Positions 1 to 10,629 of a stretch of 64,000 nt of DNA are shown piece by piece; position 1 is the first letter of the stretch; each line of letters begins with the position of its first letter. The notes under the pieces are model-generated. The model ran no database searches, had not been told where the DNA came from, and saw nothing but the letters and a program-made list of their open reading frames with translations. The stretch is from Thereva unica (taxonomy: Eukaryota; Arthropoda; Insecta; Diptera; Therevidae). The translations under genes were made by a program, and so were the position numbers. The stretch lies in NCBI GenBank assembly GCA_949987705.1, contig OX465284.1, positions 110,777,163 to 110,841,162 on the forward strand, written 5' to 3'.

Positions 1-399
1 AAATTTAAGAGTACATAATTATTTGAGTTTTGTCTTTTGTGGTATAAAAATTTCATTGTTTTTAACTTACGTTTTCTTCGTAAGAAATATCACAAAAAAA
101 TACAGCCTTCGTGGCTATTAGTCACAGAATTAATCAGCCTTCATGAGTAATGACTAATAATTCCTAAAATTACTCCTTACATGTAATTCTGATTTTTAAC
201 TTAATTTCTAAGCATTACTGTTTTAATTAATTTTTTCAAATCCAAGCTGCTCCATTTTTAAATGATAGCATTCTGGGCTCCTAACGATGTTAGGGAACCG
301 GAACATGTGCTCTGCAGGCTGGGAACCAGCAGAACCAGCCAATTGAGGTGACCTCTTGACAAGAGATGGGTAGGAAGGTGGACCAGAATAGTCAAACTC
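1..399. other. AT-rich non-coding stretch
   Basis: No open frame with recognisable protein signature and no clear repeat boundary is visible. The first 240 bases are very AT-rich. The last 100 bases probably belong to the decayed retroposon that follows. Confidence 0.4.
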
Positions 400-645
400 T
401 TGCCCTTAGCATTGGCGATTGGTACAGCGGGTGGTACAGTGCCTATTGACGTGGCTCTTCTACAGAAGCCATGGGTAAGTAACGGTGCTATACAGGGCTT
501 GCGGGCAGCCGGCTACAGCATTGCATGCAGTGATGTGGACGGCGACCCTCGGACCTGTGTAGTTTACAATAAAAACACCAACTGCTTTCCTCTCACAGAT
601 TTATCCGGATGCGTTTTCATCATTCGATCCATTTCTTCAAACTGA
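400..645 (+). pseudogene. Non-LTR retroposon endonuclease fragment (LOA/I-like)
   Basis: An 81-codon frame without an ATG start reads VPIDVALLQKPWV, then PRTCVVYNKN. This matches the amino-terminal apurinic-endonuclease pattern of LOA/I/R1-type ORF2, where the family has a VDVALIQEPW block followed by a PRACILV-like strand. Only this small piece of a domain of roughly 230 residues remains. The catalytic Glu of the QEPW block is replaced by Lys (QKPW), so it cannot be active. The neighbouring sequence shows no other part of the element on this strand. The clade is assigned by pattern memory and could be R1 instead of LOA. Confidence 0.5.
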
Positions 646-1269
646 ACTCGGTTCGTTGTGCGTAAAGAATTTTATTTGTAAACTTATTTTGTTCATAATT
701 GACAGTATAATTAAAAACATTTAAATTCATATTTTATAAGTCTCCATTGAAAAAAACTACACCGAAATTTTTCACTTCCGCAGTAAATTTGATGCGGATT
801 TGTAATGAAATTTTTTGTATAGAGTGTGATTCACGAGCGGATTCTACAATATCAATTTTTCACACTGCATTACCGTCATTTGGTTATTTTTCATTCGACG
901 GATTCTATAATACGCCAAACCTCAAATCCGAATAAAATTCTTTCCGCGGACGATCCGGCGAGTTATATAATCGGCATGATTATTTCGGGCAAAAAACGTC
1001 GCGTCGATTTTTAGAAAAACGGAGGTCGCTGGAAGAATTATGCAAAGAAAAGTGTTGGCCAGTGCAAAAAATGAGGAATCTGCACGTCGGCGCTGGCGAG
1101 GAATCTGACTTCCGACAATGGCTTGGACCCAGAATGTCCGAGACGGTAGTATTCCCGCCAAGGGACCTGATTGAGATCTTCTTTGATCCTCCAGCTGGCG
1201 GTTTGAGCAGTACATCGTAAATACTTTGCCGACGATCGGAAGGAGGCTAATACCGCGGTAATTCTTTCA

Positions 1270-2345
1270 TTCTTGACTGTCGCCTTTCAAAATTGGCACA
1301 ACGATCGCTGTCTTACACGCCGACGGGACACGATCCGCATTCAATGTGTGCGTTATGAGGAGGTGGAGTTGTGATACGATATCACCTCCGAATTTGATCA
1401 TACTTGATCTATTCCCGGCGATTTTCCATTTTTCAGCGATTTTATTGTTGTCTTCACCAAGATTCGTCGGCTGTTCGATAATCGGCGGTTCGGGTGCAGG
1501 ACCTTGGGGCGGATCGTGGTTGTACAGCTGGTGGAAAAATTTCTCTCCACCGCGTTGCAGGCGACCTTGTGGAGAGGTCACGAAAGTTCAATCCGATTTT
1601 TTTAAAGTTGTCGTTGGAAGATGTTGTTTTGCCGTCTAACCGTCGGATTGTTTGGTACAGCGTCCGACACTCGTGCGTCGACGTCGCTTCTTCCATGTCG
1701 GATGCAACGTTTTTCCAGTACGGGTCCCGTAAGCACTCCCAATTTTTCTTGGCTGGTGGTGGCACCGTTTTCTTTGCTCTTTGTAACAGCATATGTATTT
1801 TCGCTCGAACAAGATAATGGTACGATCTGCAATCGGACCCACGCATTGCAAGTACGTCTTTGAGCGTCAATCGGAATATTGCGTTGATTAAACTTAGTCT
1901 AACATCGCCGAATCGTTACTGGGTGGATTTCGCCAGGTGAGTTGGTGTTTGAGTGGATGGCGGAAGGTGTTGGTGGTAACGATCAAATTGTTTGACGCTG
2001 CCAATGAAAGGAGGCGTAAAACGTTGTCGATAATTACTCCGTGTCCGATTTGCCCATTGTTGCTTCCCAGCCGGTTCAATCTGCACCTGAATGTGCATTA
2101 AAGTTCCCCGCAGGTATGATTAATTCGGTTCGTATCCAGCGTCTGTTGATGCTGATCGTAAAATTCGTCCTTGTTCGTATCCGGGCTGCTCTCGGTTGGC
2201 GCATAAACGGATGCGAGATGGGTCTTGATCGATGGTTATAATCGCCAAATGCTCGGATGTCGGTTGGAATGCGATAACATTGTTGGCAGCCCGTCGATCG
2301 ACTATAAACCCGACACCAGCATTTCTTAGTTAGTTCGTACATCCA
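1270..2345 (-). pseudogene. RTE-like retroposon remnant, endonuclease to early RT
   Basis: Read on the - strand from 2345 downward, short frames appear in the order expected of an RTE-type ORF2. First comes a GVGF-like endonuclease segment with AANNVIAF, then LLSLAASNNLIVTTNTF and HQLTWRNPP (the 'nLvitnT.f...aTW' region). Next is a linker with MEEATSTHECRTLYQTIRRLDGK, and last the RT entry KTAIVVPILKGD. Each switch between pieces needs a frameshift, and several stops interrupt. The RT core with its YADD motif is not recognisable, so the element is decayed and truncated. Frames of up to 138 codons persist on this strand and match the family; the + strand frames are shadows. Confidence 0.6.
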
Positions 2346-3541
2346 TGCGGATTCTTGCTTAGTTTCTTAGGTTTTCCGATTGTGAACAATTCGGCAGGTC
2401 GACCACCCTTCTCCTTTCACACCCTGGATTTGAACTTGCCTGACGAAGGCGTGATTACTCTTTTCAACTTGGAAGGTTGTTCAGGGAAACAGAGCACGAA
2501 TCCAAATGGGTTGCTCCAAGTGCTGTTCGGTGGCGAATAGTGAAGTTTTGCTACGAGGACATGGGACATCCTACGGTGGATAGAACATTGCATTGATGTA
2601 GACGGCGATTCTGGTTCTCGACGATGAGAAACTACATCAAAGGTTTATGCTGTTGTCATAAGAAACCAGGTGGGTTGATGGAAAGAGAACTACATCCAAT
2701 GGGACGTCTGACTGTGTCTTTGGTGTTTCGTTATTTTTAATCCCTCAAAATCCTGACATATTTTTCTAAATCACTTTTTGACATATGATCATTGGTTACC
2801 GGTGCAGAACGTAACTAGTCCATGGTCTGTTCTATTCAGCTAATCTTGACCCATTCCCTTCACACCACTACATACCGCATAGCGCAGCCCTTCTGTGCCA
2901 TCGATGGCAAATAAACAAAACAATAAATTTTGTGCTGGCCTGATAGAGGGCACTCTTCTTCATTCGCAACCCCAACGCCATGTAAAGGAAAACTTTCCTC
3001 CATTTCCGATGAATTATTAAACAATTCTATCCGAGCTGTAAAACCCCAAAGTCGAAATTAGATGATGTACGTATATATAGAGGAAGTGTGTATGAGTGTA
3101 TGTATATCCACTCGCCCTCGATGGGGTAGCAATAAGAGCTTAATAGTATGCCAGCAACAAAAATTATATTAAAATTTTTTAGTCCTCGTTGTGCTTTGTT
3201 TCCGCGTTTTATTCATGGAAAATCCCACGCTATTTTCGGGAATTTGTTCTGAATTTACATCCTCCTGCGATTCTATGCTGTCGAACATATTGTAACATAT
3301 GGAGCGACTGCCGCGGCCCCCGTAACAGATACTGTGTGGATATCCAAAAATTGAAGGGGAGCCGTGAAACAGCCGAAACGTACGTAAACGGCATTTTCAC
3401 GGAAATCCATTAAAGTTCGCCATAGTAGGCGCCCCCCTGGAAAAAACTAAAATAAATAATTTTTGTGAAAGGCTGAAAAAGGGCCGCAAATCATTTTACA
3501 TTTTTGAAGCTTAGTTTTTATTTTATCGCGCGTGCTGTACG
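2346..3541. other. Gap upstream of the small membrane-protein gene
   Basis: No coding sequence is recognised. The first 200 bases may be the eroded 5' end of the RTE-like remnant. The stretch just before 3542 is AT-rich and should hold the promoter and leader of the following gene, but I see no TATA box or convincing initiator at a fixed distance. Confidence 0.35.
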
Positions 3542-4033
3542 ATGGTTTCCAAGACCATTTACAAAATAGTCGAATTGGTAGGTGGAGTTGGTAAGTCTCG
3601 CATTGGGCACAGATGTAACGTTTCTTCCCGCAGATACTGATCCTTATGGTCCTGGCCTGTTATCATTTTGCATCGGAGACGGTTAACCTAGATGCGACCC
3701 TCTTCACCAATGGCGTTATAGTGGGCTACGCGATTTTACTGCCGACAATTATTACTGGTGAAGCAACTAGTTGGTAGCCGAGTCCTGTTTTACTAATCGC
3801 TGCTCCTTTCAGGGATCATCTTCGACATCAATTTTAACAAGAACATAAACCTCATCATAACCTTCGCTGGATTTCCGTTCTTCTTCATGGCAGGAGCGAT
3901 ACTCATCGACATTTCCTTCCTGGAGAAGCAGACCATCAAGGACAAGATGATGCTCGCTGCAGGATATTTGTGCATTGTTAATTCTCTTGCGTTCCTGCTG
4001 GAGAGTCTTTTCACTGTAAAGCAGCAGACGTGA
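3542..4033 (+). CDS. Small four-TM membrane protein, Snakeskin/MARVEL-like (3 exons)
   Basis: Coding exons are 3542-3577, 3634-3757 and 3813-4033. The introns are 56 and 55 nt, with GTAGGT..CCGCAG and GTGAAG..TTTCAG ends, in phases 0 and 1. The spliced frame gives 126 residues with four hydrophobic segments at about 8-23, 37-57, 67-85 and 99-120. There is no signal peptide, and the tail is short and polar. The start (MVSKTIYKIVEL), the NGVIVGY block in the second segment and the GYLCIVNS block in the fourth recall insect Snakeskin and its paralogs, which are septate-junction proteins of endodermal epithelia. That link is from memory, so function is inferred. A nearby donor (GTAAGT at 3591) would lead to a stop in exon 2, so the 3578 donor is chosen. 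A variant poly(A) signal AATATA lies about 10 nt after the stop. The reading frame kept across two short introns argues strongly for a real gene. Confidence 0.8.
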
Positions 4034-5119
4034 ATCCAGTAAAATATATATTTTATATCCACCGAATCCGCATATTAGTATGAGCTAAGAAAGGGTCTAA
4101 TTGCAGCTGCACCCCACCCCCTCTCTTTACAATGCGCGCTCTTCTGAGATGGCTCGATCCACGGAGGTCATCAATGAATTCGCCGCTCCTTGTAACTGCA
4201 TCCACAATGCCAGCGGAAAAAGCACAAAAAACGGAGCTTTTCCTGGAAAACATGTGCTTTACAGTATCGATAGGGCCGTCCTGTCGATTCGGTCCGACGT
4301 GCGTCGAGATGTTCGGATGTAGCCAAGAAACAGGGCGGTGGGGGGTAATCGCTTGAACCATACAGAATGCTTCTAAATCTGTTATAGTAAACTTTAGCAT
4401 AAGCACAACGTATTGAACTGGTGTGTAGACGAATACTTTGTACACGTGTGCGATCCCAAAGCTATGGTGACATTTGGAGTATCCTTTTTGTTGTTTCTTT
4501 TCTTTTTTTTGTTTTTGGACGTCGACCCCCTGGACACTTCGGCACCAACCCACCTCCTCTATATGAGTGTGTAGTGGGATTTCTACAAAAGTCAGTTCTA
4601 CGCATCTTCTGTCATTTCGTCTTGAGACTCGGGTTCCAATGAATGGATGTGTGCCCAACTCCTGCAGTGACAGCATCCTTGCTTGCTGGCTTGTAACGCT
4701 TTCACAGAATCCCGAAGAGAATTTCCTTCAAGGTTAAAGAGAGTTTTTCGGTACATGTGGATTCTGCTTGAATATCGCACGGAAAATTATGCGCGCGCAA
4801 ACAACTGCATCTGAGGAAGAGTTAAACTGAGAGGGAACTGAAAAATTTTCATATTTTAAATAAGCATTGGCGTAGATTTAAGGGGGAGTGGATTGTGGAT
4901 AATCACTAGAGTTTAGGGGTCTTTTACGAAAGTTCGGTTAAAAATTAGGAGTCGTTGATTGAACAAAAAAAGAAACGGATTAGAAATACGAGGTATGCTG
5001 TTGGTTGGTTAAAGTGGTGAGGTCCGCATACTCTGGTGCTAACCTCCAACTAGCGCACTAGCGCCGTTTTGATTCCACTGGTTCTTATGACCCCACTAGG
5101 CTTGTTACGGTCTTTAGAT
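4034..5119. other. Downstream gap with one unexplained - strand frame
   Basis: This should contain the 3' UTR of the preceding gene. A 207-codon open frame lies on the - strand (4053-4676), starting just past the gene's end. It shows no motif I know, has a Lys/Gln-rich patch, no hydrophobic core and no promoter. I treat it as chance or as old transposon sequence. Nothing is recognised in 4700-5010. Confidence 0.3.
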
Positions 5120-5340
5120 TCACTTTGTAGCATTCAAGAACTGTATTAAGTTCGTTGGATGCTCTGTTGCTAGGCCTTCAAGCTGGTTCAGTACGTGGGT
5201 GCCAAATGAACTGTGCCTGGTCCTGGCTAGTGTCGGACATTTGCACACAAAGTGCCCAAAGTGTCTGGGTTTTTGCAGTTACGGCATGATGTGTTGAATG
5301 GGTCCCCTGTTGGCCAGTATCCCGCTATAAGTTGTAAACA
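5120..5340 (-). pseudogene. LOA/I-type ORF2 carboxy-terminal tail
   Basis: On the - strand, from about 5335 to a TGA at 5120-5122, two overlapping frames give AGYWPTGDPFNTSCRNC and then FGHFVCKCPTLARTR, ending in a leucine-rich segment and NATK-stop. This is the conserved end of LOA/I/R1 retroposon ORF2: a Cys-x2-Cys...His-x3-Cys-x-Cys-P-x-L-x-R-x-R cluster, then a helical tail ending in TKW or similar. One frameshift separates the two halves. The rest of the element is absent upstream. Confidence 0.65.
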
Positions 5341-5801
5341 TGCTAGAGGCGACCGACGAATCGCTTTACACAGTGACTGTCAAAAGCGGATAGAATAAAC
5401 TGCTTTATATGAAGGTGCACAATCTACAGACCACTGCGATGGCAACGTTTTTGAGCGCGACGAACGAATCTAAATCTAATTTCTATTTCATAGCCGTCGC
5501 TTATCAAAGTTGCATATGGGTTCTGTGGCATGGGTTTGTGTTTCTATTCTCATGTGTTCCTGTGTGAGTGTATGCCATATATTCGGCTGTTCAAGATGGT
5601 TATTCCGAAGTGTGCTGTTTATTGTGTGTCGCCGTCGCTCATAGTGTGTGCATACAACGAATTTCGTCGGGTCTTTCAGCGTGGCCGACAGAAATCGTTT
5701 CGCTGTCGTACTCTTAGCATGTTTACAGCGATAGCTTTAGCTAGGTTCGGATGCCGTAGGCATAGTCGGTCGCACACATTCCCTCTTGCTAGACTGATGT
5801 A
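5341..5801. other. Non-coding spacer
   Basis: No gene is recognised. A 90-codon + strand frame (5530-5802) has no motif, and its composition matches the flanks. The stretch lies between an LOA tail and a MITE and is probably old repeat sequence. Confidence 0.3.
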
Positions 5802-6028
5802 AGGCTCCTGTGCTAAAAGTCGAGTCGTGTGTCGTCGCGAAATGTCGTCTGATCTAAAGAAAGTGACGTTTCAGTCGTATAACGACTTTCAGCACATGGG
5901 CCTAGAGTGGAAATGCTAAGTTGAGTTTAGGCGGCTGTACTGGAAGTCGTGATTTGACAAAAACGCGAATTGCTTCAGCCCAAACAACTTGTCGTGCCAT
6001 GACGACTCGACTTGCAGAACAGTGGCCT
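5802..6028. mobile_element. Palindromic MITE, family A copy 1
   Basis: The two ends form an imperfect inverted repeat of about 70 bp. The left arm contains AAGTCGAGTCGTG, and the right arm contains its reverse complement CGACTCGACTTGC. GACGTTTCAGTCG sits inside the left half. There is no coding capacity. The same arms and core occur at 57111-57322 and 57474-57691, which establishes a family. No target duplication is obvious. Confidence 0.75.
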
Positions 6029-6450
6029 AAGATTCTCACCACTCCTTTATAAAATAAGCTCCAGCTAGCTTCGTGCAGGAGAGTTTCAGAAGGGTATCAG
6101 TTTTGTTTTTGTTGCCGTCGGACGTCCATGTGTTTTTAGGCTTGTTGGATATTGTCAATCCGTTCCTATATTGCTTTGACCAAGGTAAGGAAGTGTAGGT
6201 AAATATGTCTTTTAATCGTATAGACAGGGAGGTCTACCCCTTCCACCTCTATATTCGAAACCTTCCTTTTTTGTTATGTCGTAAAGTCAAACTTAGGAAT
6301 CAACCTTTGTACTACTAATCATCAGCTTTCTTGTTCCACTGTATTTTCCTGTGTCCTGGAATTCACAATAGGGTTCGTTTTCATTCCTGCTTATGCGTTC
6401 GAGCTCATCTCAGCATTTCTTGGCTAGTTTTAATGAGTAAAGGATTGACA

Positions 6451-6602
6451 TTGACATGACAGCTGTAGTAGGATTCTTGTATATGTATTTTATAACTCGT
6501 TTCAATTTTCCTAATATCGAGTGGAAGTTGAAACATTTGGAATTATGAAAATTGAAACGAATTTTGAAATATACAAGAATCCTACTACAACTGTCATGCC
6601 AA
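6451..6602. mobile_element. Short fold-back MITE
   Basis: The two halves are reverse complements over about 65 bp: TTGACATGACAGCTGTAGTA on the left and its counterpart ending ACTGTCATGCCAA on the right. The loop is about 20 bp. It has no coding content. No second copy was noticed in this window. Confidence 0.7.
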
Positions 6603-6762
6603 TAATGTTAAAGGGGTTTGGGTGGTGAGTGGACGGATTTTTTCCTAAGCAAGAACATTCTGGAACATTAAACAGCATTGGCGGGAGAGTTTTGTGAAGT
6701 TAAAGCACAAGCAAACTCAACAGCCAAGCAAAATCGCGAAGCATATCCTGATTGGACAGAGG

Positions 6763-6989
6763 CAGGGGCGGCAATTTTATAGGTGGAATTTGTGCATGTG
6801 CACCGGGCGCAATTTCAGAAACAAAGTGAAAAAGTGTTCCCGTGCCTTCATTTTTTTATATTAAACGAATTCCACAGAGTTTTTGTGTCTTTTTCCATTG
6901 TCGTTCACTGCGATCAAAAAATGAACAGCTGATGGGGGCGCAGCTTGGCATACTGCACCGGGCGCAAAAAAAGCCAAACACCGGTCCTG
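6763..6989. mobile_element. hAT-like MITE, GCACCGGGCGCAA family copy 1
   Basis: It begins CAGGGGCGG and ends CCGGTCCTG, a hAT-style imperfect terminal inverted repeat. GCACCGGGCGCAA occurs near both ends in direct orientation. Two other copies with the same layout lie at 17572 and 45806. No 8 bp target duplication is seen for this copy, but copy 3 shows a degenerate one. It is non-coding. Confidence 0.65.
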
Positions 6990-7628
6990 CTCATAAGACA
7001 ACTACGCTCGTTTTCGGTATACAGAAACAAGGTAATGACAGCTTCGAATGCCGTGGAAAACGGCCACCAAGTGACGTCAGCACTAAAATGACAGTTCTCT
7101 TTTACAGAAACTCTTTTCGCTGCTGGATTGGTTTTTCGCGTATTTTTATTAAGTTGGTGAGTGTTATTTATTGTTCTACCGCTGACTTATTTTAGTTTGA
7201 CACTTTATCTGTCAAACACAACAAAGATTCGCTCAACTTTGAATCTTATCGCAAAATTTGTTGAGCAACACAAACTTCTATCGCCGGCACCACTGCAAAA
7301 AAAAACATGGAAAATCCCTTAAGGGTAGCGAAAATATGTAAATAATGCAAATTTCTGCGATTATAGCCCTTCTGCTGTTGGGGCTGTGAGGGGCTCCTCT
7401 GGTCGTCCTCAATGTTGTTGTAGACTTTAAAGAAAAGCACATGTGAACACTCTCTCACGTTTTCCGGGGCTCTCTTTCACATAATCTCATCATCATCGCT
7501 CCTGCTCTCTTTGGCTCTTTTTCATGTCCTCTCTCTATCTGACCATTTTCCAGCTTTCCACCACTCTTCGATTATAAGCTGGCGCTGGCTAACGGCACTT
7601 GTACCCTTCGAGCCGAGTCGGAAAATTT
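6990..7628. other. Non-coding spacer
   Basis: No gene or repeat boundary is recognised. The sequence becomes CT-rich after 7440, as is common just upstream of insect promoters. Confidence 0.3.
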
Positions 7629-7664
7629 TCAGTTCAGGACGTTGGTTAGATCGCGTCGGGTCGT
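7629..7664 (+). promoter_or_regulatory. Possible Inr + DPE core promoter
   Basis: TCAGTT at 7629-7634 fits the arthropod initiator with A+1 at 7631. GGTCGT at 7659-7664 fits the downstream promoter element consensus (RGWYVT), one base beyond its usual spacing. A CT-rich stretch lies upstream and an AT-rich, leader-like sequence downstream. Motif matches this short can occur by chance. Confidence 0.3.
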
Positions 7665-9050
7665 GTTCTCTCGAGTTTTTATCTAAACATTTTTATCAAC
7701 ATTATTATTATTATTGTTGTCATATATATTATTATAAATTTCACTCACACACTTATGTCTTACATAAGCCCGGAAGAGGAAAGCGAACATTTTCATAGTT
7801 TTCATAGCACGCGGTAAACAAGTTGGTTTCGTTGATTGTACTTAATTTTTTGGTTTGGTTTGGTTTTTTGTGAAGAAGTTTCTTTATTTTTTTTGTTTTA
7901 TCCTTTTTTTTTATTTTGTTTACGCTGTTGGCATTAATCCTTTCTGTCAACTCGAGTTAACTTTTTGTAGTTTAACGCGAAACGTTTCAATATAAATAAA
8001 AGTTTTATCCTTTTTTTTAGTGCAGTTTCTTTTGCAGCCGTGTGTGTGTGTTGTTGTTAATTTTTTCGCCTTCGTTCAAATTATGTACCGTTTAGCGTGA
8101 TATTTCCGTTTTCTTAACGAACCGCAAACGAGCAGGAGATCAGCGGCCGTTAGTATATAAAGATCGTGTACAGTCCTTCTCGATTGCTGCGGGTAAACAC
8201 ACTGAATTATGCTGTACAAGCCGAAAGTAATTGAAATTATTGCAACCATCATTAACAGAACAAAAATAATAACGACAATCACAATCCGAAAACAATATAT
8301 ATATAAACTAAAGCACCCTCAAATGGACATAGTAGCTCAACTGTCGAATTGTCGAACTGCCGAACTGCCGGTTTCTAGTCCTTTATTATGGCTTCAAATC
8401 CTCGTCGAATCGCTATCGAACTTCAGGAAATGGGTGTTAATTTTTGAGTAACAACTCTCCCCGCTTCGCCGAACGGAAGAATGAACACCGAACGTTTCAA
8501 ATCGCGGTACATGGAGCGCGCGGTGCTGTAACGGGTGAAGCAAGGCGGAACCAATTAATCTGGGGGTTTTCATCGAAAAAACACAAAAACACAACCAAAA
8601 AAAAAAACGAACGAACAAACGAACTCCGTTTCAACTGCCGAATGTTTTCTTAATAATAAAATTTTATCGAGTTGAAAAATTTACTACTCGCGCTGCCATC
8701 GTCGAACGGGAGGTCCTGGCTCTTGACTCCTGGCCTCCTGACTTGAATCCTTCGAGCCAGTTTAGGCATCGATTTGGAGGCTTAATCCTAAAAAAATGAG
8801 TTCAATGGCATGTAAGAATGGGGAAAAGAAAAAGTTTTGTTCGAACCCTCGTTTGCCTGCCTGCCTGCCGTCGTCGTCGTTCGTCCTGTTGTTGTTTTCT
8901 TTTTCCGTTAATTAAGGATCAGTGAGGCGAGTTTTTTTTGAAAAGTTTTTAAGTGATGGACTTTTGTATGCGGATTGAGTGATTGACAATTTTCATTAAA
9001 ACAAAACAAAAAAAAAATGTACGAAAACAAAAAAGAGAGAGAAGCCCCAG
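7665..9050. other. AT-rich leader-like or intronic DNA
   Basis: Runs of A and T, (GT)n near 8041 and (CGT)n near 8870 resemble long 5' leaders of fly neuronal genes. Only short frames occur. No splice donor stands out as the end of a leader exon, so whether it is transcribed from the possible promoter at 7631 is unknown. Confidence 0.3.
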
Positions 9051-10220
9051 ACTTTTATAAGAACGAGTAACTTTTCGGGTTTGAATATAGATTTTTAATT
9101 AATTTGCGAAGATAAACTTTTAATACTTTTAACTTTTTTAAGATCTCGTAAAATTTATGCCGAGGCCATACATATTTTAGCGGAATTTACCATAATTCGT
9201 AATACGACATGGTCCTATCCTTGTTCAGATTGAGGAAATTGAAAGTTGCGGTCAGGGTTTTATGTTTTCTGGCTCTTCTGGGCTGCAATTGTTGTTTCAA
9301 TACCATTTTCAATGCCAAACCCGATAAACCTCATTGCTTACTTCTATAGCACTGTTTTCACATCTCAAGTACTGTTTACATTAACACATCCTTCTACCAA
9401 ACCTTCCCCTTTACTGTTCATACACCCCTCAAAGACATCCCCTGGATGATTCACACGAAAAAACGGAAATATATAGATCATAGTTGCTTAATGGGCGAAA
9501 ATCCGTAACACACGCGTGTCAATTTCAAACCCGAATCGATCGGTTAATGCCAATGTTAACATTTAAGCGATGTCATATAACCACAGTATCCTGTCATTAG
9601 TTGGATGGATCCTTGTCTTGGCTAAGGGGGTGTCGTAGGCTTTTTAATATTATCATTTATCTCGAGGATATTGTGCAATCGATTTCGTCTTTCCAAGCAC
9701 ACTAAAAGTATACCGAGCCAAAGTCAATATTTAAGCACTACAAATGAGCTGGAAGAAGGCTTGTGACTAGAATGAGAATCCTTCGCCTCCGTTCTATGTG
9801 CTGAATTAAAATCCAGTACTGTGGTGATTCCGTTTGTTAAGCTCTGTTCATACAACGAAACACGTACCTACATATATATGAATTGTGTAACCCTTGTGTT
9901 GACAAAACATTGTGGGATTATTTAGTTCGTATACAAAATGCATGTATGCGCTCCTGATAGGTGTTTTTGATAGTTGAAGTAGTTTGTTTTGAGTAGAATC
10001 ATACGTCTTATGGGTAACCAAACAAGTTTACACGAGCTGAACACTGTCTATTCAATTCTCCTGACTAACATGAAGACTTATACATATTATTAGGCGTTTA
10101 CATGTAAACATTGGAGAAAACCCTTCTTGTTTCCACGTCAAAATCTTATGGTCATTTGGTAGATAAATACGAGGAAAAATTGCAAAAACTTGTTTAGTAT
10201 TATTTATTTCGAATTGATAT
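9051..10220. other. Non-coding stretch, nothing recognised
   Basis: No open frame of note, palindrome or repeat was identified. Confidence 0.35.
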
Positions 10221-10427
10221 GCTTCAAACAGAACCAATCCGTTCCGTCCGATCCGTCCGCTCCGTTCGTTTACTCTCTGCCATTGAGCGGAACTGTAACC
10301 ACAATCAAGCGTACGAATGCCAGAGAAAAAACGAACAGAGCGGCTTGATTGTGGCTACAGCTCAGTGGCAGAGAATAAACGAACAGAGCGGACGGATCGG
10401 ACGGAACGGATTGGTTCTGTTTGAAGC
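10221..10427. mobile_element. Palindromic MITE, family B copy 1
   Basis: The left end GCTTCAAACAGAACCAATCC and the right end are reverse complements, and the symmetry extends through a CCGTCCGATCCGTCCGCTC block and beyond to near the centre. It is non-coding. A second member with the same ends is at 24714-25068. The repeated RSVRSVRS-like frames in this sequence are artefacts of the repeat. Confidence 0.8.
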
Positions 10428-10629
10428 TTAAAGCGATATTTGCGTGCGGACCACTTGAAATACTTTGTTAGAACGATCCCACCAAAACTGTTCGTTATGT
10501 TTACAGAAGTATTGCTCCAGAAAGAAATATATTGATTCAAGGGGAACGATTCTTTCGAATTGAAAGGCGTCAATCGAAATGAGTCGTCCACAGTTTCATT
10601 GTTCTTTTAAGCTAAATGTAACAGTTCAA

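Noticed and set aside
4053..4676. 207-codon - strand frame just after the small host gene
   Set aside because: No known motif, no hydrophobic or catalytic pattern, biased Lys/Gln run and no promoter or splice support; treated as chance or old repeat.
8796..8914. Short frame MSSMACKNGE with hydrophobic end as a signal-peptide gene
   Set aside because: The hydrophobic stretch is at the carboxy end before a stop, and the sequence is microsatellite-derived (CGT and TTG repeats).
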